From the NCBI RefSeq assembly GCF_002078875.1, contig NC_034410.1:40165532-40229531 (forward strand): 64,000 bases of DNA. Direction: 5' to 3'. Under the pieces are notes generated by a model that was not told the origin of the DNA, did no database searches, and worked only from the letters and a program-made list of their open reading frames with translations. The position numbers and the translations under genes are program-made. This DNA is from Numida meleagris. Taxonomy: Eukaryota > Chordata > Aves > Galliformes > Numididae. Shown in pieces: positions 26,801 to 41,800 of the stretch; within the stretch, counting starts at the first letter, position 1, and every line of letters begins with the position of its first letter.

Positions 26801-29800
26801 GTAGACGGTTCACTTTTTTAGGAAGAAAAATAAACAACAGCACTGTAGTTAGGAACAGCAGTACTTTGCTACTTCCTCTAAGAATGCATTTTTTTAGGGG
26901 AAGCAAGTAATGGCCAAAATATTTAGAAGAGTACCATTGTTTTCAGTGTCATTCTTTGTTTGGAGATGAGGAATTGGCTCTACTGTGGAATCAGTGCTGT
27001 TTGAAATGTGTATGCTCATTCGTTCACACTTTGCTCTTTTGTTTTCTCCCTCTATTTTTCTAGCATATAGCACTTTCTACATTGTCGGGTTAATATTATC
27101 AATGCAGATACCTTTTGTGGGATTTCAACCAATTAGAACAAGTGAACACATGGCAGCTGCAGGTAAGAATGCGTTTGCTTCCAGACAGCCTGTTCAGCAC
27201 AAGAAAACCTCCAACCCTTGTAACTCTGTTTCCTTGTATTAGAAATAACACAAACTAACAAACCAAATTGTTGAAGAAAATAGGTACAATTTAGTGTCTG
27301 TAGGGAAGTTTTCTTTCCAATCAACACATTATCCTTCTTTGTGTGAGCTAATGGAAGTAAAATGCCTCCATAACGCTGAATCACTAATGCATTCTGACAA
27401 GCACTTATTTTACACATTGATAACCTCTGCTGTATTGCAATATAATGTTGCTTTCAAGTGTTGTATAATTGAAACATTTGTTACTGGTAAACACAGTTCT
27501 TATTGAGCCATTTGTTTTTAGAGTTGATAATTTTTCAAAGTGAGTTAACTACAGATGACATATTACATATAGGAGGCTGATTTTTAAATTACTGATTTTA
27601 ATCTTTTTGATTCTTTGTTTTCTTAAACTAAGCTTATTCTCAGTAGTTGTTAAGCATTCAGACATCTTGATTTCTTGACAGCAGTAACCTTTACAAAGTC
27701 TGCTATACTTAAGAGCATACATATTATTTATTGGGAGCACAGACTTGTTTTGTGGTACGGCTTAATTTGTTAGAGGGCTTCTTTTTCAGTTAGATATCGT
27801 CATTTCAAATGTATTTTGGACAGCGATTGGAAGTTGATGAAAATTCACCAGAAAAAAATGTTTTTAGCGTATTTTTGATATTAATGGAGATTCTTTCAAC
27901 ATTCTGCATGTAATGGACAGAGTAAAAGTTATCAAAACATAGTTTGCATCAGAATCATTTCATGATTATTTAGTGAATAGAGTTTTTGATCTTCTCTGGG
28001 GCTTTGGAACTAGTGAATTTCAACATCACGTATCACAATTTCATGATTAGAGAAACACCATGGGCTTGAATTCATGTGGGTTTTTTTCCTTCTGACAACT
28101 ATCAGTGAATTTTTGCATTTCAGTGGCAGTCATTGGATTGATGTGATTATATACATTAAAATAAATAACAACAACAGAAAATGCCCAAGTCTAATATTAG
28201 ACTTGGAACTACCTTTTTGAGGGTACGGGATGCTTACCCAGCGAATTCTGGTGTTTCAACAATAGCTTTGTATAATTCAGTTTGCTGTGTCGCTTAGGTG
28301 TTGGTTTCTTTCTTTTTTCTTCCATTAAATCCTATTGTTTTGTTCAGTAACTTGATTTCCATATATTTCTTTATTAGACTTGCTTTGTATGTTGTCTCGG
28401 TTCTTTATTTGTAACTCATTGCTCAAGCTAGCCAAGAGCTCCATCTTGTTTTTTCCATAAAGTCTAGGTACATTAAACTGGCCTTTGTTGAAATATATGC
28501 AATCTAGTTTTCAGATGTTTCTTTCCCTTACTCCAAGTTAATTTGGGAGCGAAAAGGCAGCTTTTAATACATAATAAGCAAAGAATGTTTTGTAGAGAAA
28601 TTACTTCGTTGCAATATCTGAGGAACTATAATTTCTATTTTAAAGTCAATTTGTCAGAAGGTAATTTTGCACTGGTTTTTAGAAGTAAGGATATGCACTG
28701 TGTGTATTTTTCTAACCCAAATAGAGGGTAAGTTCGCCAATTGCTTTTACAGTTGTTTTTAGCATTTAAATAAAAATGTTTGTCTTTCTTTAGGTGTTTT
28801 TGCATTGCTGCAGGCATATGCATTCTTGCAGTATCTGCGAGATAGGCTAACAAAGCAAGAATTTCAGACATTGTTCTTCTTGGGCGTCTCACTGGCTGCT
28901 GGTATTGTATTCCTGAGCGTCATCTATTTGACGTACACAGGTAAATAAACATGAAACTAGATTCTCTTTGGAGCACATAACTGAGGTGATCAGCACTTGG
29001 TTAAGTCAAAAGTAGATGTTGGTAACCCCAGAGCAAACCGACATCCGTATTACTTTGTGTCCATGTGCTGGAATTCACTCTGCATTCTGGGCTGTGCATC
29101 CTGCTGCATCCTGGGTTTGTGGATATTGGGGATATTTAGACTTACAAATCAGCTGAAGAGATCAAACAGATCATCAGCTGAAGAGCACAGATCAATTTCA
29201 GGTAAAATACCAAGAGTGCATTTAGAATTAAAGAATGGGAGAAGATGAACATTACAAAACGTGCGCATGTAGGACTAATTCTTTCATTACTGAAAATAAA
29301 GCGTGTGCATGAAAATATTTTTAGCATACAAAACTTTGTAGCATCATTGCAATTTTTCCATAATACATAGTATGATACAAGAAGTCAGGCTGGAATGAAA
29401 AACATAAAGGCAAAAGCCTATTGGGAAGATAAACATAGTTAATCTATTCTGAATAGCGTTGATAAATCAGGATAAAGTTAGTTACTTTATGAAATAATTG
29501 AACCTGATTTCTGTGTTACTGAAATTAATGTAAGTTCTCCTTCTGTGGTTCAGCCTCCAATTTTCAAGACAGCTCTGGAGCCTCACAAAATTAAGCTTGT
29601 TTTTGCATGGTTGAGTTCCTCAGATGCCTCACTTGCCTTTTTCTGATTCCATGACATACTTCCTTGGTCATCATCTACCACCATACTTTCTTCCTCCAAT
29701 GAAGAAAAGGTCACCTGTTCTCCTAGATAAATGTCACCCATGCCAAAATTGAATTATGCTTGGTATAAATTTGGTGATGTTAATATATACCTCACATATA

Positions 29801-32800
29801 TAATGTTTTTAGAGGAGTTGGTTGGTTTAAAAACAAACAAAAAAAACCCACTACTTTCTTCAGGTTTAACTTGTTTTTATATTAACTGAGTTCATTCTTG
29901 TACTTCCTTTTAGCAGTGTTTCTAGCGTAGATTTTTTTATGGTGTCAGCTTTTTTTTGGACATTTAATTGCAAGTTTTATTTTTGTTAATTATGATATCA
30001 TTGTTCCAAAAGAATACTTAGCATCAGTATTTGTCTGAAGGTCTTCTAAACCTTGATGGTTTATAATTTGCTTTCCAGTGTGAACGAGCAAATCCTACTA
30101 ATATTTTGTAAAATAAATAATAATTCAGACTTGCATATCAAGACAACTTTTGGCTTCTAATCTCGGTAGCAAAATATGTCTCATGCTGCATTTCTTAGAA
30201 AGTGTTAACATCAGTTTCTGAAATTCACTAGTAAGTGTCACTGCTTCACCAGACAGAACTAACCTGGTTCCCTTCGTTTTTCCTCACATGCTGTGTGATC
30301 CAGGCTCCTGACCATCTATCTCATGGCACTCAGTTCCCTCTGTATTTTCTTAATAATCCTTTTGCAGCAGGGTGCTCACATCTGGACCATGCATCCCAGG
30401 TGCAGCACCTGGAAGAAGGAAATCAATGTTTTGGATGGAAGTCCAGCCTGCTGTAATGCTCATCAGTCCCTCTTCTTAATTTAGCACTATTCAGTGTTTT
30501 TGCCTCTGTGATATTTTTACATTTTTCTAGTCAGCTACCAGTGGGACACCAAGCCCTGAGTACTATGTAGTATTTTGAGCTCAGTCAAACAGTCAATTTT
30601 CAACACATCCCGTTGTTGTTTGTCTGGTCCATTCTTCAGCTTACAAATGAGGAATGAGGAGAATGATTTAAAAGCATTTAATAATATATTTCAGGATGTT
30701 CTCCGTTGTGATCTTTCTAGGTACTGAGGCTACCGGCCAGTAGTTCCCCTAGATATTCCTTCTGGCCTTTCCAAGAGGTGTAGCATTAGCCGTTTTCCAG
30801 GCAGCAAGGGCCTTCCCTTATCACCCTGATCAAGATCATGGATAATTATCACAGCTGCCAGTTATTTCTGCACCCTCAGGTGAATCCTATCTGATACTGT
30901 GTTCTGGATACATCCAGAAAAGACCAGAGCCAGATGTTCCCTATCCACTGTCATCTCATTCTTGTACGTGCAATGGTTTGGGAGCAAGCTTTGCATTCAA
31001 AGACTGAAGGGGAAAATGTCTTGGCAGGGAACATTACACAAAATATTTAAATGTCTAAACAGACTATTAAACAAAAATCCTCAGTCAAATAATACTATTT
31101 GTATTTATCAGTGGGAAAACTTATCACATAGTGCACAAAAGCTTACCTAATAAGTAAAGGGATGTAAAGTTCTCATTTTGGATCTTCTTTATCTGTATCT
31201 AGAGGGAGCTGAAACAGTTGCAAGGAAAGTAGAAATAAAATTTTAACCTTTCTATTTTTGTCATCTTATAATGATGATGTTTATAAATTGTTTCTTTTTG
31301 TGTTCATGATGCTCAAATATCTTACAGCTTTGTTTTATGTATGTGTGTATATATATATATAGGTAAAGCTTATCAGTATGTCACATACCAACTTTTGTAT
31401 TCCATGTTGCATATAGATACATCAGTAGAAGAACAATATGAAACAAGTGTTTTGTGTATTAGTGTTTTGGCGATTGATCATTCCCATTTTTTTGCTTAGG
31501 CATTTGAGAAGAATTACATACTTCATATCAGTTATGTTTTCTTGTACTTCTTTGCAGAACATAGGTTGCTATCAGTCATTCTTTGAGAAATATTTTAATT
31601 ATTTTGCATCACCTTGACTTCTGGAGGTGCGTATGTCTTGATACTGAATTAGTCCAGTGTGTTCTCATAACTAAAACTAGGTTCATGATTGGTAGACTTC
31701 CTAAGCTACCTAATGCAGTACACCTAGTTCACCTACTCTACACATTTAATGAAATTTCTTTTGGCATTTAGTTTTGTGCTATAATTTAAAGATGAGGACA
31801 AATTATTGCATTTAAATACCTAGGCAGCAAAAGTTTTTTTCCTCTCTTCTCATTTTCAGGTTATATCGCTCCTTGGAGTGGCAGATTTTATTCATTGTGG
31901 GACACTGGGTAAGTAAAGATAAAGGATAACGATAGCTATCAATAGCATTCGACTGAAAACTAATTATCTTTTGCCCTCCTCATTCCCAAATCCATTTAGT
32001 ATTTCAGTAAACGAGAATACGGTTGATTTTGATAAATTACCTAAAAAGAGCATTGGTAGTAACTGTTCCATGATCTTTGCAACCATTTTACCTTCATCAC
32101 TAATTTGTTTAAGAAATTTCTTGCTTCTTTGGAAGTCTTTGAGTATGTTAATTGTATGTTTGTCTATGAAACATCGGTGCTTCTCAGCATAAGATAACCA
32201 AAAGTGGTATCAACACTTGAGGGCACATTTCAGAATTATTAAGAACCTTAAACTTACAGTTTTCATTGCGCAACGTTGCATGAAATCACAACGTTGTTAC
32301 GCGTGATCTTGCATGGTGCCTGTTTATTATGTTCATGCATCTGTTTTGTGTATACAGATGTCTACTCTGAAGAATTTTGGCTTATTCATGTGTGTTTTTG
32401 TAAATAAATATTCTGGTTTAGTTAACCTTTAAAAATCCAGTGTTCAGTTCTCTAGCTAGATACTTAAATAATGGGGCAGTATGAATAAAACCGAAGGATA
32501 AATGTGTTTAAGGTGGATTTTAACTGATAGATTTTTAAGATTAAAAGCAGGGTTAGGAGAAGTTCAAACGTTTGCAGTTCAGCTTTTTATCAGGCTTAGA
32601 AGGCCAGCTGATACAAGATTCTGTACCAGCCCTATAATAAATGTAGTAGAATAGGTATCAGTAGAGAAGCCTCAAATTTATTCGAAAAATATATAGATGT
32701 TGTCTATAAATGGTCTGCCTACATATATATATATAGATAGATAGATACAGAGCGTTAAAATTTTGAAGGCTTGTCTACATTAGAGAATCATATTGTGTTT

Positions 32801-35800
32801 AAAACACATTAGTGCAGTTCTGAGTGAGACCTGGATATCGATGAAGAAAAGGACACGTTTGCTACCTCAAAATTTGGTCATGTAGCTTCCCGGATTAGGG
32901 CTGCACGCAGAGCTGAGTCTTTTAACGTGGAACCCAATTTTGTCATTGTCCAAACTGAGTCTGTGACGTGTTGTTTAGTTACATGCATTTCCAAGTGTAG
33001 ACAAGGCCTGATTTTCAGCGTCTGAGAAAACGTGGGGACTTCAGTAACTGGCCTGGTATTTGACATTTGTCTTCATGCGCCAAGCAAATGAAGGTGTTTT
33101 GTATAGAAAAAAGCTTCCAAAATACAGTATTGAAATCCTAGGAAATTTACTGTTATGGGTGATTGTCGCTCCGGAATGTAACGATGGCTTCCATAGTTCT
33201 GTGTTTTCTTTCTGGTGAATTTGGCTTCATATTTAGCCATAATAGAACAAAGCGTTTGTAATTCTTATTCTTTTAATTAGTATGGAAATAATCCTTTCTA
33301 TTGGTGTTTGAAATAGCTCTGCACACCAAATACTTCCTAATACGATAAGAGTGGGGGCATCTTTTGGTACCGAAGTTTCATTGGATTTCTGCTAAATAGA
33401 GCATTTAACATTTTACATTGAAATGCTTCCTTTTAAATGAATTTCAGAATTCCTAATGTTTACAAGTTTTACTAATTTTATCTCTTCAAAATAATTTGAA
33501 CTGAATTTTTTTTAAAAAAGGTATGCGAAAATTCACATCCCGATCATTGCCTCTGTGTCTGAGCATCAGCCTACAACATGGGTTTCCTTCTTTTTTGATC
33601 TGCATATTCTCGTGTGTACTTTCCCAGCAGGGCTGTGGTTCTGTATCAAAAACATCAATGATGAAAGAGTCTTTGGTAAGAGAAAACATTTTAAAATTGT
33701 TTCAAAAACTCTTGTCTTCAGCTTGATTCTGTTTTGGTTTTGTTTGCTCAAAGCTGGTTTATGACATGTTTAAACCTTTTCTAGAACGCGGTATGTTTAA
33801 AGGGGAATGTTAAAAGTTGCCTGCATCCAGTAGTGTTTAAAACTGTTAGTAAAAATGCAGTTCGTGTGGAGATGGGTGGGACGGTGATGGAGTGCCTTGT
33901 CAGGAGCTGGGCTCAAAGCATTTGCCTGTGCAGTTCTGTTGTGTGGCTCTTCCACGTGCAGACCGCACACCCCTCAGGGTAGGGGTGCAGTTTCACATCC
34001 AGGTCTGAGCAGCAGCAGAGGGCAGACCCTTCCCCACATAGGTTGAAGGTGACCGATTCTTCTCCGGAACTTGGCGGTCATCCCACCACAGAGGATGATG
34101 CAAAATGCCTTCTCTTTCCAGATTTTCAGCTATTTTAGTGAACTGAATCTCTTGCTGCGGAGCAAGTGCTAGATGAGGCACAAGCCTAAGCAGAGGCGTG
34201 GGGTCCTGCTGTGCCAGTGACAACAAATTGCTTATTTGTATGAAGCTTTACTTTGATAGCAGACTGCTAAGACTATGAATGAGGCTTCTAAAGATGCAAC
34301 TTGGAATTGTAGCCCAAAAGGAGGAGTGAAGGGCACTCACTCGCTCTTCTGCGGAAGCAGGAGGCTCCAATCCAATACAACAACCTATTGCGCTTACCCC
34401 ATGAGCAAGAGGAACATTTACTGTGTTCAATCCCGTGACTTTGAAGTCTTTTATGCTCTTTTGTTTACGTGAGTCCTTGCAAAAAGCAGTGCTGTGAGAC
34501 TCCCGTTCAGCCTCCTACTGCTGCATCGTCTCAGACAGCTGAAAGAGACCCGTGTGTGAGAACAGAGAGCCATACCACTTCACTACGAAGTGCAAAATGT
34601 TTATACAGTGTAATTTGATAAATCAGTGCCCCTCCATGATTTCTGTGGCAAATCACAAATCTTTCACAGAAGTGTATTGTTAAGCTGTAGCAAACTAGCA
34701 GTAACCACTATTACATGAACAGTAGATGCTCTTAACATTGCATGCGGGTTGTGTTCTTGTTGTTTTTCCTCCTCTGAAAAGTGTTCTGAATATTCCTATC
34801 CTGAGAATCCTGTAGGTTTTTTTGTTGTTATTGCTGCTTTGTTTGGGGTTTTCTGGGGAGGAAGGGGTGGAGGGAAGCAAAGGAAGAGAGTGGAGATAAT
34901 ACTATCCAGGAAAACCTGCTTCAGAATAGGGCTTGCAGTATCATCTTCTGTATCCATATTGTAATGTAGACAAGCCCCCAGTTTGTTCAGGGATGTCTCT
35001 AATTTAAATTAAATTTTGGTATTTTTATGAGAGTCTAATCCTTGCTCTTTGTTTTTTCAGATTTAATAACTTGTTTGGCCTTTCTAACCAAATGAAACTA
35101 CCTGCCACTCCAATAGTATTTTTGGTGTGTGATATTAAATTTCACTAATAATGTATCTTCTGACACGTTATTAATGAATATGAAAATGGAGTCGTGTTGT
35201 TGTTAATAGTTGTCAAGATGAGTTTCAGGAAGGATTTGAGGCTTAAAAAGGATAAGCATTAATTAATTATCTCTGTAAATTAAAAAGCAGTACAAGAAGC
35301 ACGCTCCAGTCTTTATACACGCAGATACTCAGCCCACTTCCAAAAATAGTTTTCTGGTGAGCACGTATGCGTGCAGTCGCAGGGAGTGTTACTTTCTAAA
35401 TGTCATCAGTAAGTTTCTTTTTTTCTCTGCAGTTGCTCTGTATGCAATCAGTGCCGTTTATTTTGCTGGTGTGATGGTTCGTCTGATGCTCACTCTGACT
35501 CCTGTGGTCTGTATGCTGTCTGCAATTGCTTTCTCTAATGTCTTTGAGCGCTACTTGGGTGATGATATGAAGAGGGAAAATCCACCAATAGAGGACAGCA
35601 GTGATGAGGACGACAAAAGGAACCCTGGCAACCTGTATGATAAGGTGAGGGGAGGGAGCAGAAGTTAGGAGTTTAATAACGCTAGGCTTTCCTTTTTTTT
35701 TTTTTCAACTTTTCTGAAGGTCTGAAATTTAGAGTAACTAAGTGCTGTTCTCCAATAAGCTGTAAGTGATGCCCTGAAAGAAAATCGGTGTCAGTGTAGA

Positions 35801-38800
35801 AGTGGTACCTTCTAGCTGATCAGCAGTGAATCTTTAACCAAAGGAAGTCTGCAGTACTGACCCAGCTTTCTAGGCGGGTGATGGCAGGCAGGTGCACCTT
35901 CTCCTTTAATACAGCAGTTCTTTGTCACTCAGTGTCTAACTGCTTCCCTATTGTATTCCCTCCAAGACAAGATGAAATTAAAGAATAATATATTTTACGG
36001 GGAGGTACTTCTGTACTCTCATATTCCTGAAGAAGATGATGTTACCTACTCATGTTTTTATTTCTTAGTCCATGTCACACTAACCATGTCAGTGCATGAG
36101 GGTTTCTTCCTGTTCCTCACGGTAGACACCAGTGTCCTTCTTTCTTCCACTCTGCCTTATAAATGGGCATCGTCACACGAAGCCAAACTAAGTCCAACAT
36201 ACTTGCCCACATATAATAGATTTTTTTTTTCTTCTGAAAGGATTTTGGAGAGTAATCCATTCTTTCAAGTTGCTGCATTGTCAAAATATTCTTGTGCATA
36301 CCTAGTTGATTTACACTAGAACTTGGTCAATTTTTACAGTATCCCTCGGTTTGTATGGGGGGTGCACATAGTGAAGGAAAAGGCATTTCATTTTCATTCC
36401 CATGGATGATTGAAATTGCCATAACAGCTGTGTTTGTGTTTGTTCAGGCAGGCAAAGTGAGAAAACATGTGTCTGAACAGGAGAAAACAGAAGAAGGACT
36501 AGGTCCCAACATCAAAAACATTGTTACTATGCTGATGTTGATGCTGTTGATGATGTTTGCTGTCCACTGTACGTGGGTAACAAGCAATGCATACTCCAGC
36601 CCTAGTGTTGTTCTTGCTTCTTATAACCATGATGGGTAAGTCATGCCACAGGTTTGAAAATAATTAAAGGACAAAAGCATTTCTAGTTCCTTTGCATTTG
36701 TAACTTGCTTCGCTTTTAATTATATTGAGGCAGAAATGGCACCTGAATAAAAAAAATCTTAATAAATATTCTGCTTTTCAAAAATACATAACAGTTTAAA
36801 AAATACTTAATATGAATACATAAAAATAATCCTATCCAAAGCCAGTAAGCATAATAGTTACTTTAAAAAAAAAAAAAAAGAACACTTGGATCATACAACT
36901 TGTTAATGAATATATATTCAACTGGCAGTGCATTTAGTCACATCTTCAAAAGCAGTTCCAGCTTCTGGCTGTTCAGCTGTCCAGGAGTTTAAACTCCTGA
37001 GTACAGGCTAGGGACTGAATGCCTCATGGGAAGTGGAAAGCATAAAAAAGACTTTCTTTGTGAGCCCAGATTTATCATGATGCAGTCAGTTTCTTGCCAA
37101 TGTTTGTACTGATGTGAATAAAATGAACTCTGTTTTCCAGCACTCGGAATATCCTGGATGACTTCAGGGAAGCCTACTACTGGCTGAGGCAAAACACAGA
37201 CGAGCACGCCAGAGTAATGTCATGGTGGGACTATGGTTATCAGATCGCAGGGATGGCCAATCGGACAACGCTGGTTGACAACAACACTTGGAACAACAGC
37301 CACATAGCTCTGGTAAGCGTGGCGATGTTCTGCGGAGTGCCAGCACCACCGTGTCTACTTTTGGACAGATAGGGAAGTGTAGATGTCTGTTGAAGGATAG
37401 TATGACCTAAGGAAAAATTCCATGGAGAGGGAAACAGAGGTGGAAGGAACATGTATTCTGGCAGTTATTACAACTCTGTTATAAAGGTTGGTTTGGGGCT
37501 GGAGGGGTCAGTTCTTCCTTTGGGTCCTCCCTTTTGTTTTCTTGGAGTTTCCAGAACTTCAGCTCCACTTCAGTTTGTCGTCTTCTCTTTGTTGGAGGAT
37601 GGACAGCATTGAGTCTTGTAGTCACTCCCCTTGAGATGAGCACTGTGAAAGCTCACCCGCTACCGCTGCTTGGCGGGCACTGTCCAAACACAGCTCATTT
37701 CAGTTCAGCAGCACGTTTGTCTGCATTTTGAGTGGCTCTATGAAAACTGACCGCGTGAAATGCGTTTTTCAGGCATCTTGGAAATCTGAGAGAGTTTTTA
37801 CATAGCAATGGAAGTGCTGCAGACTTGACGCGATTGTCTTCTCAAATCTGCAGTTTGATAAAACATCTGTACATTTAATTTCTGCCTGTTCTGAAGCGTA
37901 AGCGTGGTGCATGCAATCTATGGCAGGGTGTTTGTTAGCATTGGCCATGTTTACAGGGGAACCATCCTGGGCACCTAAACATTTTTCAGAAACAAAGAAA
38001 TGCTCTATGTTGTAGCCTTACTATGTGCTGTGTAGTCAGCCATCACTCAGTGCCTGCTTCATCCCACAAGACCTGTGTTCTGCTACGTGGGCAGAATGCC
38101 AGGAAGAGCTTGAGGAAAGTGATAAAATAGTTTCTGTCTTCTGTCAGTACCCAGTGCAGCAGTTGGACCAGATGTGCTGGCAAGCAGCGTTCAAAATGAA
38201 CAAATTAATTGAGTTACGCTTTGAGCATACAAAGCACTGTAAAAATGTGTGAGGTGAGGTGCTTTTGGCAGCGACAGGGAGCTAGCATCAGCCAAAAGAA
38301 AGCTTGGGAAATGGAATCGTTGGTGTTAATATTAGTCAACAAGCTTTCCCGTGTAATAAGGCTTTTCTCTTTTGTTGTTGTTGACCTGACAGAGTTAGTG
38401 AGTTACAGAGCTTTCAAAACTGAATGTCTGTCTGTGTTCATCTGTTCTATAGACAGCTCTGTGTTGCTGTTGCTAGCATCTGTAGTACAGATACTATGTC
38501 CAAACCTGCAGATTCCTTCAGGACAAGATGTATCAAGTGAATAGATGGACCACGGAACAGTCACCTGTATTTCGTACACACAGTAACTGTGTATGTTACA
38601 ACACTTTATTAATATGGCTTTTAATAAAGAATTCTCTCCAGAATGACTGGAGAGTTGGTACTGTTAGCTTCCATTTGTGAACAAAGGGGGAAGTAAGCAC
38701 TAAGTGTGTTTTGTGGCAGATCTCTGAACTTGTGTTCTGAAGGAGGCATTGCCCTGAAATATTCATTTGCCTGATGACTTCTTCCTGCGCAGAAATGGAA

Positions 38801-41800
38801 ATCTGCCAAATAACTTCACACGGATAAGGATAATGGCCAAGAAACTGAGGTTCTCAGTCTTTTTGGCAGAGTGCTGCCTAAGCTTAGCATTTTATAATTA
38901 AGTTCTTGACTTAACTGAATTTTACCAATTTGGATGCAGTATTATTTATATTGTAGTTACGCCCTTCTACTACAGTGAGACATTATTATACTTCTAAGTA
39001 CAAGAGATCCTACGGCAAACAGGACTACTGAACTGATGCCAGCTACTGACCTAAGTGAATTTTGTGAGTGGGAAAAATGAACATTCCACAAGAATTTTTA
39101 GATACAGCTTTAAAAAGATTTTCAGGGCCAAAACATTGGCTTGCCAGAGCTACACTTTTAACTCAAAGATAGCTCTATTCTGATATTTTTCTCTCCATAA
39201 ACCTTCCCTTAATTCAGCACCAAGGGTGCCTATCTGCTACTGAGCGCAGTGCAGCATGGTTGCTTCAGGAGTGAGGGGCAGAGCTCAAGGAAGGAAAGAA
39301 AAAGAAGAGGGGGTTGCAAAACAAGAACATTGACATCTTAAAAAATGTATTCATGTCGGGCTGTCTGTTTTGAAAATAATTTGCAATTAGGCATTTTCTG
39401 CCACACTAACTTTTTGGCAATTCAGCTGTCACTAGAGAAATCTGTAGCTGCCACAACAGGAAAGCAGTTGTTACTACGCTTTTTACAGCTCATTTCAAGA
39501 GGCGGCCCTTCTCCTGCACGGCAGAAGCCATTTCCATGGAGGTTGAGCTTTTGGCCTTCTAAACAAAACAGTCGGTTTTCTTTACCTGGAAGGAGAATGT
39601 GGGGTCTGGTTGGTAACTGTGTTCTTGGTCTTGCAGGTGCTTGATCTGAGAATGTGCTCAGTAGGCAGCTGCTCAGATACTGAGGGTGTTTTTGCTATGA
39701 TGCAGGTGGGAAAGGCCATGTCCTCGAATGAGTCGGCAGCATACGAGATCATGCGAAGTCTGGATGTGGATTACGTGTTGATTATTTTTGGTGGTGTGAT
39801 TGGCTACTCCGGTGATGATATCAATAAGTTCTTGTGGATGGTGAGAATAGCAGAGGGGGAACATCCCAAAGATATTCGGGTAAGTGGAAATGCACACGGG
39901 GAAACTGAAGTGCTCTTGGCTGAGTGCGTTCTGTATTTTCACCTCCACTTTTTTTCTTTTTTAAAACCTTTATTTACTTGTTGTTTTTGTGGTGCTCATC
40001 ACAGTGGGGGGAAATCTCAATTTACTGCAATTATTTGAAAAATATGTTAGGGGTTGTTTTTCTAGAGCAATAGCAGTGCAGAGGCCTGTAGTCTGTAGTA
40101 CAGATTCCTTTCAGTATTTAGCTGTGTAAGGTCAGTAACGTCAAAAGCTTTTCAATTTATTTTTTGCATTATAATAAAAGAGCAAGGTATCTTTTATATT
40201 TCCTGTCTTACTATGCACCACTGAATTACTAAAAACAAAAACAACAAAAAAAGCATTCAGAATGTTTAAATTGTTGGTGTTACAGATTTCTTCAAACTCT
40301 AATAGCAGGAGACAAGTTAGTGTTAATATTTATTTATGTAGAGTTGAAGCAAGTTATTTGAATGTCTCAGATTGCAGAAGCCTGTAGTAATATTTGCTTA
40401 AGCCTAATGAAAACTTTCAGATAGCACAGGCATAAGGGAGAAGCTGCATGAATAGTTTCATCTGGTACTCGAGCTGAAAACAGCAAAAAAATTGTGTTTA
40501 CAAACTGTGCACACAGGAAATTTACAATAACACTGCAGACCTTGTATATTAACAGCATGGCGCTTTTCACATTTTTAAGAGTAATTTTGGTAGACGTCCT
40601 CGAACTAATTTGTCCAGTTTGAAGTCAGTTTTCCAGTAACTGCTTACAGTGAAGTTGACAAAATTTGTAGCGAGACAAGAACAGGGATGGAGGAAGATTG
40701 TTCCACAGCATTTTAGGTTACAGCGAGGTAGTTTGTAACTGATTTTTACCTCCAGTGAGCATCATCGTGGCTGATTCGAATAAGCTTTTAAACTGCAGAG
40801 CTCAATTTAGATTCTTTAGAAACGCTTTTCGTTGTGGTGGTGGTGGTTTGTTTTGTTGGTTTTCATGGAGAAAGGAAAGAAATTACATTACGTAGAGGTT
40901 TTGTGTATATTGACTCTATCTTCTGTTTTTAAAGGAAAGCGATTACTTCACTCCTCAGGGAGAATTCCGGGTAGACAAGGCAGGTTCCCCAACACTGCTG
41001 AACTGCCTCATGTATAAGATGTCCTATTATAGATTTGGAGAGATGCAGGTTAGTGCTAACCCTCCTACTAAATCGTAATTAAAGTGTGAGAATACAAATG
41101 TTACTTTGATGCATTTTCCACCTTTTAGATCGAGTACTCCTCCTAGTAGAAGAATTGTAAGTAAGAAAGTAATCTTCACCAATTAATTATAACTTCCACA
41201 CTACTCTGCTGCACAGAGCCTTTAGGCAGGAGCAGTTGTACTGCTAACCTACGCTGGCACTTAGCTTTGTGCTGTCCTTCACTTTGCCTCAGATGAGTGT
41301 CCTAATTCCATTATGCAGAGCACTTGATAAGCTTTAATTCTTATCTGGTGGGGAGCATTTGTTGTTTATAACAGCAAAACGGAAGTAGAACTATTAATTG
41401 TCTTTATTTAGTATCTGTCAGAAACCAGCCAATTTCTATCCAAGTCACACCGGTGTATTAAACAACACCATGCTATATAACAGGGGAGAGCATAATTCTC
41501 AGAGAGAGCTGCCAGTCCCCTTTGGGATCAAAACACTTATGTAGCAAGTCTGCCTGGTTTGCTTTTTTTTTTCCATGTTCTCACCTCCACCCTGTGCCCC
41601 AGGGGCTCCTCATTCTGATCTCTTCGCACAAGAACCCTTTAAGCAGCTGTAACTTTGAGGCCAAGGGATCATGTTCTTAACACAGGGGTCAAATTTGACT
41701 GATAACCCTAATAAGGAACTATTTCAGACTTGTATGGAAAAAACATGGAAGTGCAAATTATTTCAGTATAAGAGTAGAAAAGTACAGATTAGCAGCTGTG

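Larger units (their letters stand above)
22583..27063 (+). other. STT3B: STT3B intron 5
   Basis: 4.5 kb, the repeat-richest STT3B intron, with a cluster of CR1 pieces at 24672-25494 in both orientations. Poly-A runs occur at about 22819-22834 and 22914-22923. The rest is AT-rich with no recognised gene. The acceptor is CTCTATTTTTCTAG. Confidence 0.9.
28941..31859 (+). other. STT3B: STT3B intron 7
   Basis: 2.9 kb. The middle (about 30235-30920) is an old degraded CR1-like repeat. A (TA)n run lies near 31349-31361. No gene is seen. The acceptor is CTCTTCTCATTTTCAG. Confidence 0.88.
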
